Of a stretch of DNA of 64,000 nt, positions 10,922-21,567 are shown piece by piece; positions within the stretch are counted from its first letter, which is position 1; each line of letters opens with the position of its first letter. The translations under genes were made by a program, and so were the position numbers. The notes under the pieces are model-generated. The model worked only from the letters and a program-made list of their open reading frames with translations, did no database searches and was not told the origin of the DNA. The stretch lies in assembly GCA_033964015.1 (NCBI GenBank), contig CM066912.1:11939399-12003398 (forward strand). The letters run 5' to 3'. This stretch comes from Scolanthus callimorphus. Taxonomy: Eukaryota > Cnidaria > Anthozoa > Actiniaria > Edwardsiidae.

Positions 10922-11170
10922 CTTCCAGTAGGTAAATCCGGGGCTATGTTGCTGCCCGCTAAGCTGGTGTATGTTATTACAAAACCACGCATAAATTTCC
11001 TGGATGTGCATGGTCTTTCTTGGCGATGACTCTATAGCTTGCATGATTAGCTCACTGTATGATTTGTCGCCCCATGCCCTTCTGGCTGGCCTTGGCAGAT
11101 AGCGGTGATTCGATCGGTTCTGTAGTGCTTCAGCTGGTGGTAATGCTTGCTCGTCGTTAACGACCACTCC
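10922..11170 (-). CDS. FOXO-like forkhead protein, upstream exon (N-terminal two thirds of forkhead domain)
   Basis: An exon of 83 codons, phase 0 at both ends. It contains RRAWGDKSYSELIMQAIESS followed by EIYAWFCNNI and ends TYWK. This matches the start, helix 1 and helix 2 of a forkhead domain and is closest in my reading to FOXO (AWG.LSYADLI..AIES.P.K). The donor is AAG|GTATGT at 10922/10921, and the acceptor is a T-rich tract ending GCTGTAG above 11170. Joining to 9886 gives W-K|A-A-I-R-H, the known FOXO intron position (GWK|NSIRH). There is no ATG before the domain, so at least one further 5' exon is required; none was recognised upstream. The acceptor region is duplicated at about 11342-11510, so the true splice site could be either copy. 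Nuclear DNA binding is inferred from the family. Confidence 0.8.
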
Positions 11171-11176
11171 CTACAG

Positions 11177-11512
11177 CAACAGAGCAAACAAAACAGGTTG
11201 ATCCTTACCGGGGACCAGAGATTGTCTTGACCAGTTTGCGTGGTTAAAATTACCATAAGTGAACCTCCTCTCTCTGGTCTCCAGGGAAGTCGAAGATATG
11301 CTTCCCTTATATTTATTTTATCATTACCTCCCTATCTTCCAGAGAAACAGAGCAAAAAAACGAGGTTGATCCTTGCCCTAGTGAACCGAGATAGATTGTC
11401 TTTAACTAGTTTTGCGTGGTTAAAAAATGCCATGAAGTGAACCTCCAGTCTTTGGAGTCCAGGGAAGTCCAACATATGCTTCCTTTTAAACATTACATCC
11501 CTACCTTCCAGA
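11177..11512 (-). repeat. About 165-bp tandem duplication next to the forkhead exon
   Basis: AGAGCAAACAAAACAGGTTG..GTGAACCTCC is repeated as AGAGCAAAAAAACGAGGTTG..GTGAACCTCC from about 11346. It includes the pyrimidine tract used as acceptor of the exon at 10922-11170, so a duplicate acceptor exists. Confidence 0.75.
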
Positions 11513-11578
11513 CCGAGATATCTCGGTGTGTGGCTAGAACGCATGCGCCACGCTGCGCACAATCAGAAACGTTGTCCC

Positions 11579-11802
11579 CATTCTCGTACCCAGAGCTCCC
11601 CGGCTCGTTCTCATCTCGCAGGGGAGGCTCTGGTGACATCCATTTGAGGACCTTTGCTGATTGGCTGGTTTTGAATGTTGGTGCATGCGCAGAAAGATCT
11701 TTCTCTCAACGGCTATGTATAAAATCTCGCGCATGCGTCAGTGGCTGTCACCAGAGCCTCCCCCGCGAGGAGACGAGCCAGGGAGCTCTGGGTAAGAGAA
11801 TG
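11579..11802. mobile_element. MULE-like MITE, copy 2, with 9-bp target duplication
   Basis: CATTCTCGTACCCAGAGC at the left, its complement at the right. CGTTGTCCC is present at 11570-11578 and again at 11803-11811. A 9-bp duplication with long TIRs is the Mutator-like signature. Confidence 0.8.
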
Positions 11803-11811
11803 CGTTGTCCC

Positions 11812-12296
11812 TACCCGGAGATATGTCGGGGTAGAACGTTCACGGAGCTGATGGTGACTGAGATAGCTTTACCCCTAGGGCTATCTCTACCTTCCAGACC
11901 GATATATCTCGGGGGCCCAGAGTTGTGTCTCGGTCGCATGTGAACGGGTTGATTTCAACACAGAGATATTAAGGACCATCCAAATTGTCAGCTTCATTTG
12001 AATGATTACATTACGCCGATGACAATAGCTTGGGAAGGGTGGGGCTTTAGACTTTTTTCAGCCTTTTTTTATTTGACTTTAAAGCATTATTTACAGGAGT
12101 GGCTGATCCGAAAATAAGTGGGCGCATTTTCGGTCGAATCTTAGCTCAAATTTGCCACAAGCAGTGGAAAGACCGTGCTGAAATTAATAAATCTGCCAAG
12201 TTTGAGACCGATCGGTTACAAACTCGCGAAGATTCATCCTTGCAAACAAACGTAAACAAGCCGTATTTTTACCGAGGTTTGTATGGAATTTTTAAT

Positions 12297-12331
<35 letters not shown>

Positions 12332-12869
12332 CGGGCAAAATATTGCCCCCAAATACTACAAATATCTGAAACTTGGGATTATTGCGTATTGCCTATGCGC
12401 TCTTCGACTGGAATATTTAGATTTTAGCTAGCTTATTAATTAAAGATATTAGAATTATATTTATGTTTTTATCAAACCGTTTTATTCTTGACGTAGCGTC
12501 GCCGGTATTAAACTTTTATTGCTCAAAATTTCTGACTAATGTCAATGTGATCTTTTCCGTGGTATGGATATTTTTTAGCTTGGACGCCTGTATCAAATGT
12601 TGAAGATTTCGTGACAGAATAGACTAACTAATCGAGGCGGACCAATCATACCAGGGTATTTAACATATATTGTGTTCAGGGTTTTCACTCAATTTATGGT
12701 CAGATGGAAAGAGAAGAGCCCAAAGACTATTATTATTTTGTTTAGAAAAAAGGAAAGCATAGTTTTATGGGTATCAATTTTATCGTTGGTCAAAAGGAAA
12801 AAAAGAGGAGTCAAGGCCTGCGATTTTTTAGCGCATGTCTGATGCTAGTTCAACTAAACTTTGTCTAGG
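11812..12869. other. Upstream of the forkhead exons, no exon recognised
   Basis: CCTTCCAGACCGATATATCTCGG near 11890 repeats 11505-11527 in part. The poly-G tract lies at 12301. A 5' forkhead exon is expected somewhere above 11170 but was not found. Confidence 0.5.
12301..12331 (+). repeat. Poly-G tract, 31 bases
   Basis: Uninterrupted G run. G-quadruplex formation is possible, and length is likely to vary in assemblies. Confidence 0.95.
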
Positions 12870-13341
12870 CATTCTCGTACCCAGAGCTCCCCGGCTCGTC
12901 TGCTCGTAGGGGAGGCTCTGGGGACATCCATTTGAAGGCCGTCGCTGATTGGCTGATTTTGAGCGTTGGAGCATGCGTTGAAAGGTCGTTCTCTCAGCGG
13001 CTTTCTATTAAAGAGGCTCTCGCGCACGCTTGATGGCCACTTCTCTGACAAGAAAATAGCTCAAATCGCAATCCATTTCCATCCTCATGATCACAGGTCA
13101 AAACAACCTAGAATTGCATTTGTCTAACACTTGAAAGGTATTTCTATTAATCAGGAGGATTATTTTCATTACTACGGGCAAATGAACATGTGTCTTCACG
13201 ATTACAAATTTACTGATTTATGTCCACGGTGGAGGAATATAAAGCGTGCGAGAGCCCCTTTAAATCTCCCGCATGCGATAGTGGCTGTCACCAGAGCCTC
13301 CCCCGCGAGGAGACGAGCGGGGAGCTCTGGGTTCGAGAATG
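12870..13341. mobile_element. MULE-like MITE, copy 3, interrupted
   Basis: Same ends as copy 2, with TTGTCTAGG (12861-12869) against TAGTCTAGG (13342-13350) as a near-perfect 9-bp duplication. About 200 bp in the middle (roughly 13040-13245) is absent from the other copies and looks inserted. Confidence 0.75.
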
Positions 13342-13823
13342 TAGTCTAGGTGTCATATATAGGCACTCCCCGATAATGACCAGCAATTTGTTGGTAACGT
13401 TTTTAGTTGAAACGAGCATTTTCTACGCTCTCTTCCTGTAAAACGTAACACTAGCTTTTTGTCCAACATTCATATAAAATAAAGCACTCAGAAGATTCTT
13501 AAAGCATTTACTTTTTTTTACTTAGAAGTATTGGTTTTACGTTCTTGTTCGAAGAGTAGCGTCGTTGTGTGATATATCAGCCGCTTTGTCTTGGCCTTGC
13601 TCAAAATATATTGGGGTATTTCCTTGCATTTCTGGAAGGAATTTCTAAGCCAGTCCCTTCAACGATATCTAGCTGCATCAGAATATTTACAATCAGCCAA
13701 TATTAGCGCATTTTGAACCTTGTGTTGATATTATTTGTTTGCATGTTTATTCAGGGACATTTGTACGGAATTCCGGTGTTACAGAAATAAGACACAGTCC
13801 TTTGGATAAGCATATTTTTTTGC

Positions 13824-14527
13824 AATGGCCGTTTTCACACTATCCGTATTCACACTAGGGGACAGAAAACTCGCGAGACGATTTCCCGTCAAAAATCCGT
13901 GTCCTGGTTTCACACTTAGATTTCCCGTCAAAAATCCGTCTCGTCCCGGTTTCACACTAAGACGAGTCTTCCGTGCGGACGAAAAATTTTGCTCGTCTAA
14001 AATGTGGTCGTCCCGTTTTCACATCAGACAATAGCCGTATTCACACTAGAGACGGAAAACTCGTCCGGGACGAGTTTTTCGTCCGGACGGAAAACTCGTC
14101 TTAGTGTGAATCCGGGACAGACGGATTTTTGACAGGAAATCGTCTGAATGTATCCGTCCTATTTCTCCGTCTGATCAGACGATTTTCCGTGGACGATTTT
14201 TTCGTCGAGACGGGAAATTCGTCTCGAATTCACGCTAAGACGGTGAACTGGACGGAAAAGTGCGTAATTCGCGCGGTAAAGAAACTGGGATTAGAGAGTG
14301 GGTAGAGAATTGTGGATAAAAAACATGGCGCCGCTGGTGTACTAGGTAACCACTCAAATCTCGGCCCAGGTTCTTTTGAGCAAATGCACGATGTTTCCCG
14401 TCTATATGTAAACTCAAGTCGGTACAAACTAGACAGGTTTCTATCACGAATTCATATCAGACGGAAAACTCGTCAGACGAAAAACCCGTCATGACGAGTT
14501 TTCCGTCCTCTAGTGTGAATATGGCTA
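13824..14527. mobile_element. CGTATTCACACTAGAGACGG MITE with an adjoining partial copy
   Basis: 14031-14527 has ends ATAGCCGTATTCACACTAGA and the complement of ATTAGCCATATTCACACTAG. 13824-14030 repeats the same GTTTTCACACT/ACGGAAAACTCGT words as a rearranged copy. The same family as the outer MITE at 35139. Confidence 0.75.
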
Positions 14528-14785
14528 ATGCGTTCTTCTGAGGCGCAAAGCTTACCTCGTTGCTATCTGAGTTACTTGATGGAGAGGTAAACGGATAATC
14601 CTCACACTCCTCACACCAAGAGGCACCTAAGAAGAAAACTATGAACTTAATACTGGAAAGGAGGTGGGGACATAATTTTGTGATATCGCGGGAGGGATAT
14701 CACAAGTGTTCTATTTCGCATAAATTGCAATTGCTTTATCGGTGAAATAGAGCATAGATTTTGACCAACCTAGTTTTGCGGCTTA

Positions 14786-15167
14786 GGCACCGTCCACACT
14801 ACGCCGGCTAAATTTGAAAACGGCTAAATATACGGTTGTGCCTTCCGTCCACACTACGCCGGCTAAATTTCCACCGAAACCGGATCTTTTCGAAAACGCT
14901 GCCGAAAGTGGATAAATTTGAAAACGCCGGCTACGCGTTTTAGTGTGGACGGCGAAAACGGAACTTTTCGAAAACGATGATGTCATGTCACACGGTTGCG
15001 AGGAATTTATGACCGCGGGCTCTCGTTTTTCTCTTGGCGCATGCGCTAAGGTGACGTTTTTGTGCGTTTTCAAATTTAGCCGGCGTAGTGTGGACTAAAA
15101 ACTTTTGTTCCGTTTTCGAGGCAAATTAGCCGTTTTCAAATTTAGCCGGCGTAGTGTGGACGGTGCC
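14786..15167. mobile_element. PIF/Harbinger-like MITE with TTA duplication
   Basis: GGCACCGTCCACACTACGCC at the left and its exact complement at the right, with a TIR of about 40 bp. TTA at 14783-14785 and 15168-15170. Internal repeats of the TIR words also occur. Confidence 0.85.
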
Positions 15168-16368
15168 TTAAAGTCCGAGTGACCGAGGGAGATTTCAATG
15201 CAGACGAAAGTGATAAACAACACTGCAAACGTACATCCGGGACATTCGGTACATAACTTTTTAGTTTCCGGTAAAACACTGGCATCCATGCATATAATAA
15301 ATAGAAATATGTTATTTTGCTTATTTTTTTCACAGCTATAATGATGTTATAGTATTGTAGCTCATAGCTGTTCTTGTATTAAAATAAATATAAAGTATGA
15401 GGCTTAAAACTGTTTCGTGCAGACTTTAGAAGGCGGTACTTTTAAAAGAAAACAAAAAAGTGTGACATTTGACTTCAAAAAAATTCCGATACAGATATGA
15501 ATTTAAATTTAAAGCTTTTTATACAATATATAGTGGGAACTTTATAGAATTGTGCATGACATGGAGGTGTCTGTATTCCAGGTGGTAAACTTTTAAGTTT
15601 AAAATTTGTCCGCATTTCAACGAGTATTCCAGAGCGGGACAAACCAACATAAATGCTTTATTTAAAAGTCGTTCAAAAACAAACGAAAACCAAGCCAAGG
15701 GGTTCCAAACTTTCGAGTCACTTGATTTCCGGCCACTTATTTTAATAATTTCTCGACATCCTTGTAAAATCTCTCGGCAAACGGTTATTAACCGACAGAA
15801 TGATATTTCTCGCTCTTCCTCTCCCTGCGTTCTGTCTTTAACTTTAAAAAGAAGTAAATTTCCCTTCATTTGAATGAGAGGGCTAAATTCTAGGAGAAAA
15901 GCTATGGTATCCTTTTATAAGAAAATAAATTAAAGGTTCTGGCAGGTTTGAAATTAAACAAAATCAGTTTTGCGTGCCCGCGTAGCGGACTCAATTAACG
16001 GAATTTTTTTTTCCGGACACGATCAAGCAAATTATTTTGACGGAAAGCTGAAATCATAAAGCTAAATAAACAGGTTTAACGAAAAGCATTACGGTAGTAA
16101 AAAAGCGAAAGACAAAAAGATACGGTTAGAATGGCTTAGGAATTTCACACAGACATTTCAAAGTGAACGGGATAATGAATGGAATAAAAACACAATTTAT
16201 CTATTCAGGAAAATCATTTTACCTTCTTCCATGGTGTTTTGAATACCATTCACAGACATTTCTCTGTAACTGTCTTCGTTCTATCCGTGGAACAACCTTT
16301 CGATAAAGAACCATCGGGTTGGTAGTCCATCTGAACAGGCCGAATGACGAGTCCTTTCTGAGTTTTGC
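15168..16368. other. Non-coding, no gene seen
   Basis: AT-rich. The minus frame 15519-15869 (116 codons) has no recognisable motif. Confidence 0.6.
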
Positions 16369-16594
16369 ATATCAAGATAGTTCCCTTAAAAAGTGTCGAC
16401 ATTCTCCAACTTCCTTATAAGGAAATATCTGCATACCATATTTGGAATCGTAGTAAGTTTTTCGCTATATACTCGAGGAAAGATGCTATGTTACACTGTG
16501 TTGTTCACGGTCAAGAGCCTGGCAACAAGGCCTAGACAAGATACCACAGGAAGCCCGGTCAATCTCTAGAAAGGCGACACTGCTATCTTGATAT
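16369..16594 (+). mobile_element. MITE, ATATCAAGATAG family, copy 2
   Basis: Perfect 12-bp TIRs at both ends. Carries ACTTCCTTATAAGGAAAT and TACCACAGGAAGCCCGGTCA as in copy 1; a mid-portion is deleted. Confidence 0.8.
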
Positions 16595-17222
16595 GGCAGG
16601 CCATCACGTCAGTGTAGCCTGTAATTTTCCCTGAAGGGTGACGTCTGTAGCTACCATGGTTTACCCACACACCCTTCCCTTCCGCTAATCGATTTTGAAA
16701 ACGGTTTTGGCTGAAGAATGCGCAATACAGAAAGAGGTGCCTCGTTTTTGTCATTCTGCGTGACGCGGGTTACCTGTGTAGCTTCAATCAAATGCAAACT
16801 CAGAATCCCCAGGTAATGTTTGACTAGTCCAGAAGATGCAAATCGATAGGTTCGTTTCCTTCTTTGCCATAAATAAAGCTTTCAAATTCACTCATCGCTT
16901 CCATTCCAGCTCGCCATCGTGTTCTGCCACATGAACTTTCTAGGGAGACAGTTTCCGCCTTCGGTTTTGACGATGACACTCGATCAATACAAACATGTAA
17001 AGCAACAGCTACTGCAGTAGAGTCTTTTGTTCACTTTCGACTGTCATAAATATTTTGTATTTGAATGGAAAATACGAGCCATTATTTAAAGCCATGGATG
17101 ACATTTTGAAACAAACTTCGCTTGCCGCCATTACAGAAACTTGCAGTTTGTTCAGAGATTTAGGTGATATAAGGCATGGTATGGAGAATATAGGATTTCA
17201 TCGGCTTGTTCAAAAACTTCAT
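16595..17222. other. Non-coding, no gene seen
   Basis: A 60-codon plus frame at 17055-17237 is unsupported. Confidence 0.6.
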
Positions 17223-17940
17223 AGCGGAGCTCATTAGCGGCCGATGGCCGCTGAGCGGAGCACCATAGGTATCGCAGGAAGAAAACATCGACTTCGACTT
17301 CATTTTTTCAGCGTTCAGCGGTATTCCCATTTTGGTATCGCGGGCGCGTCCATGCGTGTCTGCGTGCCCCACCACAGGTAAACCAACACCCTTCTCCGAT
17401 TGGCATATCTCAGGAAGGGTTAAAGCTAAGGCAACCAAACTTGGGTGGGGGAGGGGGAAGTTGTGTTAGTGGCAAGGAGGGTGCCACTGCGTGGTCATGT
17501 GGTATGACGTCATCGATGACGTCATCATAAGAGAAAAATAATATATATTCGGGAAGGGATGAACCTCAGACAACCAAACTTGGGTAAAGTTGTCTAAATG
17601 GCAAGGGGGGTGCAACGGCAGGGCCACATGGTATGACGTCATCGATGACGTCATCATAGAAGAAAAATAATATATCTCGGGAAGGGACGAACCTCAGACA
17701 ACCAAACTTGGGTGGAGTTGTCTAAGTGGCAAGGGGGTGCAACTGCGTGGTCACGTGGTATGACATCATCAAACGAGAAAAGGTTTACATCTTGGAAGGG
17801 ATGAACCTCAGACAACCAAACTTGGGTGAAATTATCTAACTGACAAGGGCGTGCAAGTGCTTATGTACAATGTTTTGCCTCATTAATGCAGACAAATATG
17901 TAACCGGGAGCTCCGCTTTTTGCCAGTGGCTAAATCTCTA
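17223..17940 (+). mobile_element. Candidate Helentron-type non-autonomous element with CRE-palindrome array
   Basis: The left part has AGCGGAGCTC at 17223-17232 followed by the palindrome GCGGCCGATGGCCGC. The right part has the inverse GAGCTCCGCT at 17908-17917 followed at once by a hairpin (TTTTGCC-AGT-GGCTAAA). Between them lie about 3.5 tandem units of roughly 120 bp. A sub-terminal inverted repeat, internal tandem repeats and one terminal stem-loop are the known layout of Helentron-associated elements. The assignment is by architecture only; no Rep/helicase is present. Confidence 0.5.
17400..17860 (+). repeat. Tandem array, about 120-bp units with paired CRE palindromes
   Basis: About 3.5 units, each containing GAACCTCAGACAACCAAACT and CACGTGGTA-like blocks. 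The first two have TGACGTCATCGATGACGTCA; in the third the CRE pair is decayed. It is the same unit as the array at 61100-62515, in opposite orientation. Confidence 0.85.
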
Positions 17941-18149
17941 TGTTATTGTACGTTTGAATTCGCGAATTGAATATAAGAAGAGAATTATTCGTCTCGTGCT
18001 TCATGATCTGCTCTCGAATTCTCCTAAACAACGCATTGGTTTTCAAAACTCTATGAAGGCACAGAAAAATCTATTTTGCACGGCACACTCTATTCTGCGC
18101 ATGGACGCGCGATCAGTTCGTTCGAAATGACGTGATCGAGCGCGCGCGC

Positions 18150-18665
18150 GCAAGCTAAATATCCCAATTTGAGTGAGAAAGACTAAGAAAACGTCGCTTT
18201 TTGGGATATTGCGCGAAAGCAAGATTGGGCACAATGTCAACCAACAATGTTGTGTTTATCAGTTCAAATGTGACCAGTGTGATGCTGGTTATGTTGGTTA
18301 CACGCGTGGGCATCTGTTTGTACGTGTGTCAGGTCATAATAGCAAGACCTCGTCAATCCGTAAGCATTATGATGGCGAACATTCAGGCGCTGTTCCACAA
18401 GACCTACAAATTTTTTTTTTGCGTGCTTAAAAAATGCGCTAATAAGTTTCATTGTCTTGTTAACGATATGCTGTTCATCAAGCAGCTTAGACCGCGTCTG
18501 AACGTGCAGCCAGACTCCATACGCTTTGTCTGATTTATGTAAATACAGTGACTCTGAACTCAAAGTACTCTGAACACTCGCAAATTTACTACCCTTGATA
18601 ATGGCGCCATGATGACGCCGAAACGTCGGACATTTTCGCTTTATGTTTTTGCTTGTTTATTCATT
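18150..18665 (+). mobile_element. Penelope-like element 3' fragment: GIY-YIG endonuclease end, frameshifted
   Basis: The frame from 18173 reads KIGHNVNQQCCVYQFKCDQC then AGYVGYT, the GIY..YIG core of the Penelope-type endonuclease, followed by an Arg/His region and HYDGEH. A ten-T run at 18411-18420 breaks the frame. The neighbouring frame continues LKKCANKFHCLVNDMLFIKQ and ends LNVQPDSIRFV at 18533, the usual C-terminus of these proteins. The reverse transcriptase part is missing (5' truncation). The following 3' region carries TTGATAATGGCG..CGCCGAAACGTC at about 18596-18633, resembling the hammerhead-type motif known in Penelope-like elements but with a broken core. It is a dead copy. Confidence 0.75.
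18596..18633 (+). ncRNA. Hammerhead-like motif remnant of the Penelope-like element
   Basis: TTGATAA, a stem GGCG/CGCC with a loop, then GAAAC. It resembles the CUGANGA-stem II-GAAAC order of minimal hammerheads, but the first box is not intact, so self-cleavage is unlikely. Confidence 0.3.
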
Positions 18666-20164
18666 TGTTATTTTACCATTATTTTACCATATTTCTCAGT
18701 GGCCGAAATCCCGATAAATCACTAAAGTTTATATAATAACTCGGTATCTGTCTGTACCTACACCTTTTTTTCTTCTTTTCAGATCCCAATACATTCTTAC
18801 GCTCGATCGTCCCTTTACACTTCTTGACGTTTTAGACGTCCTGCGGCGGATGCACTTAGTGACAAGCGGATAAAGACAATGTAAATATGAATGCTGCAGA
18901 TAACGATAATACTAGCAAAGCTACTGAACATTAAAAATAGAAAAAGGAAAGAAATAGAAAATCAGCAGAATTTAATTTAATAGAGATGAGCTCCTTTTAT
19001 ACTAGATCCCATATGCGTCGATCTCCTTGCGTTTGTACCGTAATAGATGCACGTGTGACGACGTCATGTACTGTACGCGGACTGTACAGGGCGTGGTAAA
19101 GCCCCAAAAGCGCGCGCGTTTTGCAACCGTGCGCGCTAGAGTAGAATTCGCATGACCGTGTAAAGTGCCGCGACTCGGCGCGATACTGTCGCGGTCGCGT
19201 GGCACGGAACATGGCCTGAAATTGCGTGTCGCGGAACGGTCACGATCGCGGCACGGTCACGATCGCAGCGCGGCACAACTTTGCCACGGACTTTGTCACG
19301 AAATCTGCTCTATGACGTCAATTTTGCGTGCGTATTGTAATCTCGCACGGCCTAACAATCAATCAGAGGCAATGAGCCCGTACAATGTGTCCATACAATA
19401 ACTCCCTGGTAAGACGTAAACTTATGATATAGAGAATATGGTATAGAAGCGGACCATGTCCTCCGGAGGAGATATTTAGGCGACTGTTTAATTGTCTTAG
19501 CACTTGGCCATTAGGATAATGTATACTTAATAATTATTAATGTGGATTACTGGTGCAATAAAGCACATAGTGCAATATCTAGGAGCTGAAAAACCTACCC
19601 ATAGAGTTTGTCAGGCCCTGACAACCCTGATACTATAAATTTGAGAGAACCCATCTCACGAGGAGACGCAAGCGATGAATCCGTGCACACCACATGACAT
19701 CGAGGTTCCTATGGACGCGTTTCTTAATTGGATAATCACGATCACTTTGCGGCCGCGGATTAAATGGTTATGCGCTTAAGAAGGAAGTAGCTTAGTCCCG
19801 TGTTGACAAAGTGTTAGCGGACAGTTCGCAAAGTTGGGGACTATACAAAAAACGACTATAACAAATATTTTTTTTTTAAAGTGAACAAATCGACAATAGA
19901 CACAATGTTTCCAGACGATTTGTAGCTTCAACATTAGAAAACAATTTAAACTTTAAAACCAATAACCTTATAGTCCGTCTAAAATGAAACAAAGCCATCT
20001 AAGCAAGAGACTTTGAATTACAATATAAAAGTCACATTTATTCCGGTGCGAGGATTAGTTGCTTCAGCAAGAGAACGAAAACCATCTAAAAGATACCATT
20101 GCAGCCGATATATGCATGGATTGAAAAGGCACATAACTAGCGTAACTAGCGGCTGTCGGTTATT
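18666..20164. other. Non-coding, no gene seen
   Basis: A GC-rich, CpG-containing island at about 19020-19320 (GCGCGCGCG words, repeated CGGTCACGATCGC) stands out from AT-rich flanks and could be a promoter or CpG-rich repeat; no transcript could be read from it. Confidence 0.5.
19229..19272 (+). repeat. Short GC-rich direct repeat
   Basis: CGGTCACGATCGC occurs twice within 30 bases, in an otherwise AT-rich region. Confidence 0.7.
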
Positions 20165-21235
20165 TCTCCTTTAAATTCCTCGGGGACTAGATGGGTAAAT
20201 CTGCTATCTAGCACTTAGGTAGGATAGACAATGATTTAATTTTACATACTTTAATCTAAACCTCACAAAACCACGGGCGAGTCGCCTAGTGATTCTGTTG
20301 CTATCAAGCACTTAGGAGGGTGATTTATTTTTTACATACTTTAATCTGAACCTCACAAATCCCACGGGCGAGACGCCTAGTGATTCTGTTGCTATCAAGC
20401 ACTTAGGAGGGATAGACAATGATTTATTTTTACATACTTTAATCTAACCTCACAAAACCACGGGCGAGTCGCCTAGTGATTCTGTTGCTATCTAGCACTT
20501 AGGAGGGATAGACAATGATTTAATTTTACATACTTTAATCTAAACCTCACAAAACCACGGGCGAGTCGCCTAGTGATTCTGTTGCTATCAAGCACTTAGG
20601 AGGGATAGACAATGATTTATTTTTACATACTTTGATCTAAACCTCACAAAACCATGGGCGAGACGCCTAGTGATTCTGTTGCTATCAAGCACTTAGGAGG
20701 GATAGAAAATGATTTATTTTTACATACTTTAATCTAACCTCACAAAACCATGGGCGAGACGCCTAGTGATTCTGTTGCTATCAAGCACTTAGGAGGATAG
20801 ACAATGATTTATTTTTACATACTTTAATCTAACCTCACAAAACCACGGGCGAGTCGCCTAGTGATTCTGTTGCTATCAAGCACTTAGGAGGGATAGACAA
20901 TGATTTATTTTTACATACTTTGATCTAAACCTCACAAAACTATGGGCGAGACGCCTAGTGATTCTGTTGCTATCAAGCACTTAGGAGGGATAGACAATGA
21001 TTTATTTTTACATACTTTAATCTAAACCTCACAAAACCATGGGCGAGACGCCTAGTGATTCTGTTGCTATCAAGCACTTAGGAGGGATAGACAATGGTTT
21101 ATTTTTACATACTTTAATCTAACCTCACAAAACCACGGGCGAGTCGCCTAGTGATTCTGTTGCTATCAAGCACTTAGGAGGGATAGACAATGATTTATTT
21201 TTTATATACTTTAATCTAAACCTCACAACAACATA
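20165..21235 (+). repeat. 96-bp satellite, 11 units
   Basis: GCACTTAGG recurs at 20211, 20308, 20399, 20495, 20592, 20689, 20785, 20880, 20978, 21074 and 21170, a period of 91-98 bp. Units share GGGCGAG(T/A)CGCCTAGTGA; the T and A variants mix along the array. Neighbouring units are nearly identical, so the array is homogenised. Confidence 0.95.
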
Positions 21236-21567
21236 GGGGGCGGCAAAGTGATTGTTGTCCGACGTTTAGTTGAATCTTACAGACCTCCTGCTCCTGAGTC
21301 TGATGTGAATCGCATAACACGTGTTTATCCATGTTGCTTGTAGCCTCTTGTAGCTAACTTTAATGTCGCTAACCTAAATGTGGAGAGTCCATTAGCATTC
21401 ACAATATCATTTCAAATGAACATTGAATTGTGTAGTTCCATTTGCTTAGTTAGTCAACGCTTGTAAAACGGTAACATTCTAAATATCAGGGTAACTTTTC
21501 AGTTAACAACAGACACATAGGGTTGTGGGTTCTGTATCAATTCTTACTACTTACTAACCGATGGTGA

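Noticed and set aside
10669..10935. 88-codon plus-strand ORF
   Set aside because: Overlaps the forkhead intron and exon end on the opposite strand; no known motif.
20165..21235. CRISPR-like appearance of regular repeats
   Set aside because: The whole 96-bp unit is conserved, with no variable spacers; it is a eukaryotic satellite.
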